From positions 8,628,017 to 8,692,016 of the forward strand of contig NZ_JQML01000001.1 in the NCBI RefSeq assembly GCF_000744705.1: a stretch of 64,000 nt of DNA. Reading direction: 5' to 3'. Every line of letters starts with the position of its first letter. The first letter of the stretch is position 1. Below are positions 59,932 to 64,000 of this stretch, piece after piece. The notes beneath the pieces were generated by a model, which worked only from the letters and a program-made list of their open reading frames with translations, had not been told where the DNA came from and did not search any database. This DNA comes from Streptacidiphilus albus JL83. Lineage in GTDB: Bacteria > Actinomycetota > Actinomycetes > Streptomycetales > Streptomycetaceae. The position numbers and the translations under genes are program-made.

Positions 59932-61299
59932 TCAGGACCAGCGCGGCAGGTCGCTGCCCCAACGGGTGGGCGTCCGGCGCCAGTCGGCGGGCGCCCCGGC
60001 GTAGTGGACCGGCGGCAGGGCGTACCGGAGCTTCCCGTACGGCGAGTCGGCCTCGGTCAGCCAGGGCTCCGGATCGTACGGGACGGCGGTGGACCCGGTC
60101 GGCGCCGGCCGGATCCCGTGCAGCAGCCAGGAGGCCGTGGCCGCCAGTGACAGGCCCAGCAGCCTGCCGCCGCCCTCGACCTGCCGCTCCGTCAGGGATC
60201 GCAGCACGGCGGCGGCGAGCAGGTAGCCGGTCCCGTGGTCCAGCGCCTGGGCCGGCAGGACGCCGGGACGGCCGTCCTCCCCGCCCTCGACGACGGCGAT
60301 GCCGGTCGCGGCCTGGACCAGGCTGTCGAAGCCGCGCCGTCCGGCCCAGGGGCCGGCCGGGTCCCAGGCCTGCAGCTGGGCCACGACCAGCCCCGGCCGA
60401 CGCGCCAACAGGGCGTCCGGGGCCAGTCCGTAGTGGTCGAGCGACCCCGGCCGGTAGCCGGTGACGACCACGTCGGCCGAGTCCAGCAGCTCCTCGAAGG
60501 TCCGGCGGTCCGCGGCCTCGGCGAGGTCGAGCAGGGTCGAGCGCTTGCCCATGCCGGTGTCGGCGTGGGCGTCCGGGTCCTCCGGCAGCCTCGGCGAGTC
60601 CACCCGCAGGACGTCCGCCCCCAGCTGGGCGAGGGTACGGGTGGCGACCGGCCCGGCGATCACCCGGGTCAGGTCCAGCACCCGGACGCCCTCGGCCGGG
60701 AGCGTCGCGGCGGGCAGCACCCGTGGCGCGGCGGCGCCGACCACGGTGCGCTCCAGCAGCGGGCGGACCGGGGCGGCGGTCTCCCGCGCGAGCGCGACGG
60801 CCAGGCCGCCCGCCGCGCAGACCGCCTCCTGTACCCACAGGGCCGGGCGGGCGGCCAACTCCTCGGCGAGGAGCGGCCGCAGGGCCCGGTCGTCGCCGGT
60901 GTCGGCGATTCCCAGGGCGCGGAGCAGCCGGGCGCGGTGGTGCGGGTAGTTGGCGTGGGTGCGGACCCAGCCGTCGGCGGTGGGCCAGAACCCGGACAGC
61001 GGTGCGAAGCCGGTCGGGGCCCGGTCGTCGATCCGCAGGTGCCGCTCGCTCACGAAGGCCGTGGCCACGGCCCCTTCGTCGACCGTCACCGCCGGGACCG
61101 GGACGCCGTTGCGCCGGGCCAGCAGTTCGGCGGCCGCGAGCGAGCAGACGCCCACGGTGGCCCGCGCCAGCTCCCGTACCGGCAGCCGGGCCGGGAGCAC
61201 GCCCGCGACCGCCCGGTAGGAGAGGCTCCGGAGCAGGTCCTCCCGGCCCCCGAGGGCCGCCCAGGCGTCGCTGGTCGCCTTGTCGTCAGTCCACGTCAT
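59932..61299 (-). CDS. CaiB/BaiF-type CoA transferase
   Basis: Product of 455 residues. LPAEGVRVLDLTRVIAGPVA and TRTLAQLGADVLRVDSPRLP are the family III CoA-transferase signature, with SADVVVTGYRPGSLDHYGLA and a GRRGFDSLVQAATGIA region. An N-terminal extension of ~150 residues is unlike short CaiB proteins. The catalytic Asp of the family is not confidently located. It moves CoA between carboxylic acids (frequently carnitine, formate or succinate derivatives). Substrate unknown. Confidence 0.9.
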   Translation of the reverse strand: MTWTDDKATSDAWAALGGREDLLRSLSYRAVAGVLPARLPVRELARATVGVCSLAAAELLARRNGVPVPAVTVDEGAVATAFVSERHLRIDDRAPTGFAPLSGFWPTADGWVRTHANYPHHRARLLRALGIADTGDDRALRPLLAEELAARPALWVQEAVCAAGGLAVALARETAAPVRPLLERTVVGAAAPRVLPAATLPAEGVRVLDLTRVIAGPVATRTLAQLGADVLRVDSPRLPEDPDAHADTGMGKRSTLLDLAEAADRRTFEELLDSADVVVTGYRPGSLDHYGLAPDALLARRPGLVVAQLQAWDPAGPWAGRRGFDSLVQAATGIAVVEGGEDGRPGVLPAQALDHGTGYLLAAAVLRSLTERQVEGGGRLLGLSLAATASWLLHGIRPAPTGSTAVPYDPEPWLTEADSPYGKLRYALPPVHYAGAPADWRRTPTRWGSDLPRWS

Positions 61300-61362
61300 G
61301 ACACCATTCTGGGCCCGGACCCGGGGAGTCCGGCCACCGGGGCGGTCCGCCGACCCGAGCGC

Positions 61363-61944
61363 TCACTCGTCGGCCGAGCGCTCGGCCCGCCGGTAGTGCA
61401 GCATGACGACGCCGCTGCGGAAGGTCCGGTTCTCGACCAGCCGGAGGTCGGCCTTGGCGTCCGTGGGCGCGAACAGCGGCTTGCCCCGGCCGATGAGGAC
61501 CGGGTGCACGTAGATCCGGTACTCGTCGACCAGGCCCAGTGCCCGGAAGGACGCGGCGAGGTCGGCGCCGCTGAGCGCGAGGTCGCCTCCGGGCTGCTGC
61601 TTCAGCGCCGTGATCTCGTCCAGGTCCACCCGGCGCATGACCGTGGTGTTCCACTCGGCCCGGTCGTCCATGGTCCGCGAGAAGACGATCTTGGGGGTGC
61701 TCCGCCAGATCCCCGCGAACTCGACCGTGGGCCCGCTGTTCCCCGGCTCGGCGTCGGCGGTGGGCCAGTAGTCGGCCATCAGCTGGTGGGTGACCCGGCC
61801 GCACAGGAAGGCGCCCATGGCGCCGAGCCGGTCGTTGATGTACTGGTGCAGTTCGTCGTCGATCACGTGCCAGTCGATCTCGCGCCCCGGTCCCTCGACA
61901 TAGCCGTCCAGGGACACCGACATGGAGAGGACGATCTTTCGCAT
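61363..61944 (-). CDS. Dihydrofolate-reductase-family protein (RibD C-terminal type)
   Basis: Product of 193 residues. RKIVLSMSVSLDGYVEGPGR, MGAFLCGRVTHQLMADYWPT, ADLAASFRALGLVDEYRIYV and VHPVLIGRGKPLFAPT are the usual DHFR/YyaP-like pattern. These small actinobacterial reductases use NADPH; the natural substrate is unknown, and it is not the essential folA type. ATG 61944 is favoured. Confidence 0.92.
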   Translation of the reverse strand: MRKIVLSMSVSLDGYVEGPGREIDWHVIDDELHQYINDRLGAMGAFLCGRVTHQLMADYWPTADAEPGNSGPTVEFAGIWRSTPKIVFSRTMDDRAEWNTTVMRRVDLDEITALKQQPGGDLALSGADLAASFRALGLVDEYRIYVHPVLIGRGKPLFAPTDAKADLRLVENRTFRSGVVMLHYRRAERSADE

Positions 61945-62076
61945 CGCGGGCCTCGCTGTCGTCAGGGCCGGTCTCCGGCCGGGCGGTTGGCAGGTGGTTG
62001 GCAAGCAGTATCCCCGCAGCCGGCGCCGATCGAGCCGTGCCGGAGGCGACCGGTTCGCCGTCGGCGCCCGTGCGGC

Positions 62077-62311
62077 TCACGGCACGGCCGCCTCGGCCCG
62101 GTCCTTGCGCCGGGAGGCCCCACCCGCGCAGCCGCCGGTGCAGGGGATCGAGCAGGGTGCTGATCAGCAGCGCGAGCAGGACCGGGACGACGGCCGCGCG
62201 CAGCGCGAAGCAGAGCGCGACCACCAGCGCGATCACCGCGGTCAGCAGCAGCACCGCCGCACCCCAGACGGCGGCGGTGCGCGCGGTCGCGCCGTGCTGA
62301 GTGTCCGTCAT
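62077..62311 (-). pseudogene. Short two-TM membrane protein with apparent 1-nt insertion
   Basis: From ATG 62311 (GAGAGGA upstream) the frame encodes helices AAVLLLTAVIALVVALCFAL and AAVVPVLLALLISTLLDPLH, resembling the N-terminus of AI-2E-type permeases. If one G is removed from the GGGG run (plus-strand C4 at 62118-62121), the frame continues WASRRKDRAEAAVP and stops at 62077. Otherwise it runs on as an odd long ORF overlapping the DHFR gene. Either a sequencing error or a decayed gene. Confidence 0.45.
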
Positions 62312-62338
62312 CCCGTCCTCTCCGGTGGCCGGTCGGTG

Positions 62339-62827
62339 CTACTCCTCGTGGAAGGCCTCGCGGAGCTTGTGCTCCTGGGCGTCGGAGAGGTTGGTGTGGA
62401 TCAGCTCGCCCTTCAGCCCCTCGACCGCCGGCACCACCTTGTCCACCACGACGTCCGAGGTGAGCAGGAAGAGCGCCGAGGTGCCCGGTGTCACCTTCTG
62501 CTTCACCTGGTCGATGAAGGAGTCGTCGATCCCGGCGTCGCTCAGCGCCCCGCCCAGCGCGCCGGCAGCGGCGCCGATGGCCAGGCCGAACAGCGGGATG
62601 AAGAAGATCAGCCCGAAGAGCATGCCCCAGAAGGCCCCGCCGAGGGCGCCGATCCCGGTCATATTGCTGAGCTGACGGGTCTTCGGCTTCTTCGCCCCCT
62701 CCGGCCAGCTGACGACGGCGCCGTCGTGGACCGTGATCAGTTGCTGCTTCTGCAGGTCCTCCAGGGTCTCCAGCGCCTCCTGGGCGCTGTCGGCCTCGGG
62801 GAACTTCCAAACGGTGAGCGTGGACAT
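62339..62827 (-). CDS. DUF1269 membrane protein
   Basis: Product of 162 residues. TLTVWKFPEADSAQEALETL at the start, then a Gly-rich transmembrane region (GIGALGGAFWGMLFGLIFFI, PLFGLAIGAAAGALGGALSD) and an amphipathic C-terminus (SALFLLTSDVVVDKVVPAVE). This is the DUF1269 pattern of stress-associated membrane proteins of unknown function. GGAGGA lies 5 nt before ATG 62827. Confidence 0.9.
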   Translation of the reverse strand: MSTLTVWKFPEADSAQEALETLEDLQKQQLITVHDGAVVSWPEGAKKPKTRQLSNMTGIGALGGAFWGMLFGLIFFIPLFGLAIGAAAGALGGALSDAGIDDSFIDQVKQKVTPGTSALFLLTSDVVVDKVVPAVEGLKGELIHTNLSDAQEHKLREAFHEE

Positions 62828-63051
62828 GGTTCCTCCGCGATCGGGTGGCAGGTGCCCCTCCAGCCCACGCCATGCACCGCCGCCGCGCGAACGCACAGAC
62901 CGTCACCTGGGCCGAACGGACGACGCGGACGGCGCGGACCGCCGCGCCCGGCCGGGCGCGGCCCGGCGGCCCGGGGGCGGGCGAGGGAGCCGCGTGATCC
63001 ACTCGAAGGCACCGGGTCGGCCCGGTCGCTGTCGCTGCGCCAGGAGGTCGC

Positions 63052-64000
63052 GTGCCGGGGAACCCGCTGTCCGAGGACGAACACGCCGAGCTCGACCGGC
63101 TCCGGGCGGCGGCCGCGGCGCAGGCCGGGGCCCGCGTCCCGCGCCACCGGCTGCGCTCCTTCCTCTCGGCCGTGCTGATCACCGCGGGCTGCGTGCTCGC
63201 CCCGCTGAGCGTCGCCTCGGTCTGGCTGGCGAGCATCGCCGGGGACACCGACCGCTATGTGGCGACGGTCGCGCCGCTGGCCTCCTCCCCGGCGGTGCAG
63301 CAGGCGGTCTCCGCCCGTGCCTCGGCCGCCGTCAGCCGGCACCTGGACGTCCAGTCGCTGATCGAGCAGGTCGCGCCGGGCGACCGGCCGGCCCTCTCGA
63401 AGGCCCTGGGCCTGCTCGGCGGCCCGATCGACAGCGCCCTCGGCAGCCTGGTCCAGCGGCAGACCCAGGCCGTGGTCTCCAGCTCCTGGTTCCGGACCTT
63501 CTGGACCGCAGCCAACCGGCAGATCCACACCGGTCTGGTCAAGGCGCTCACCGGCAAGGGCGGGGGAGTGGTCGACCTCACCGACGACTCCGTGGTGATC
63601 GACCTCGCCCCGCTGATCGACCAGGTCAAACAGCGGCTGGTCAGCAGCGGACTGTCCGTCGCCGGGAAGATCCCGGAGATCCACACCTCGATCACGGTCC
63701 TCGACGCCGACGGCATCGGCAGGGCGAAGACCGGATTCCGGCTGCTGCAGCTGGCCGGCGACTGGCTCCCGGTGGTCGCGGTGCTGCTCGCCGCCGCCGG
63801 GGTGCTGCTCGCCGCGCGGCGGCGCCGGGCGCTGGTCGCGGCGGCGCTCGGCGCGGCGTTCGCCGTGCTGGTCCTCGGCCTGGCGCTGACCGTGCTGCGC
63901 GCCCTCTACCTGGACCGGCTGCCCGCGGACGTCTCGCAGGCCGCGGCCGGGGACATCTACGACACCCTGCTCCGCTTCCTCCGGGTCGCGGTGCGGACGG
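63052..64000 (+). CDS. Membrane protein, truncated by the window end
   Basis: Starts at GTG 63052 with AGGAGG 4 nt upstream and runs off the window (at least 316 residues). A basic N-terminus is followed by a transmembrane helix (LRSFLSAVLITAGCVLAPLS), an extracytoplasmic domain of about 180 residues (DTDRYVATVAPLASSPAVQQ) and two further helices (WLPVVAVLLAAAGVLLAA, ALVAAALGAAFAVLVLGLAL). I recognise the general shape of hypothetical actinobacterial integral membrane proteins only; no function can be given. Confidence 0.75.
   Translation, partial: MPGNPLSEDEHAELDRLRAAAAAQAGARVPRHRLRSFLSAVLITAGCVLAPLSVASVWLASIAGDTDRYVATVAPLASSPAVQQAVSARASAAVSRHLDVQSLIEQVAPGDRPALSKALGLLGGPIDSALGSLVQRQTQAVVSSSWFRTFWTAANRQIHTGLVKALTGKGGGVVDLTDDSVVIDLAPLIDQVKQRLVSSGLSVAGKIPEIHTSITVLDADGIGRAKTGFRLLQLAGDWLPVVAVLLAAAGVLLAARRRRALVAAALGAAFAVLVLGLALTVLRALYLDRLPADVSQAAAGDIYDTLLRFLRVAVRT

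Overview
This is one high-GC window (GC-rich third codon positions, many GTG/TTG starts, many leaderless promoters) from an actinomycete. Tat and Sec exported glycoside hydrolases carrying ricin-type lectin modules, a TPP-riboswitch thiC, SpoIIE/HATPase phosphatases and GPP34, DUF4232 and CoA-transferase genes fit Streptomycetaceae. A Streptomyces, Kitasatospora or Streptacidiphilus relative is my inference. I recognised no tRNA, rRNA, CRISPR array or integrase.

Layout. 1-9 kb: a secreted two-discoidin beta-helix protein, a PAS/GAF/SpoIIE/HATPase signalling phosphatase, a PPOX-class flavoenzyme, a ketoacyl synthase facing a TetR gene, and a baeRF3 protein. 9.0-13.7 kb: an accessory island that starts beside the 3' remnant of a cupin gene. 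It holds an XRE-TPR regulator, a divergent train of overlapping micro-genes (several Cys-rich), and at its end a 48-residue Gly/Asp-rich peptide whose stop overlaps the start of a PIMT-like O-methyltransferase. This is the strongest candidate for a new system: an imiditide-like (aspartimide) RiPP locus.

13.8-32.8 kb: a DinB-type protein, a YbhN-like membrane protein, an enoyl-CoA hydratase, secreted GH16 and GH27 enzymes with CBM13/CBM32-like modules, thiC with its TPP riboswitch, a TlpA-like lipoprotein, a minus-strand TetR-FUSC-MarR-MFS run, a FAD monooxygenase facing the TetR gene across tandem operators, and an autoregulated ArsR operon. 32.9-54.8 kb: two GH18 chitinase-like genes (one frameshifted), a Pro-rich surface protein (also frameshifted), a Tat purple acid phosphatase, an M15-like lipoprotein, GPP34, DUF4232, a GH3-lectin enzyme, a Tat cholesterol-oxidase-like flavoprotein, a HEAT-repeat protein, a TIGR01777 epimerase, a lipase-like hydrolase and a 3-hydroxyisobutyryl-CoA hydrolase.

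55-64 kb: a short threonyl-tRNA synthetase (no TGS or editing domain) preceded by a leaderless 16-codon leader peptide with three consecutive Thr codons and a strong hairpin, which reads as ribosome-mediated attenuation. Then come a small secreted crystallin-like protein, an MscS channel, a phytoene-desaturase-like oxidoreductase, a CoA transferase, a DHFR-family protein, a DUF1269 protein and a truncated membrane protein at the window edge.

The secreted hydrolases (GH16, GH27, GH3, two GH18, phosphatase, oxidase, lipase-like) make the window look like a saprophytic polysaccharide-degrading chromosome arm. Several of them have palindromic operators typical of LacI- or DasR-type sugar control.
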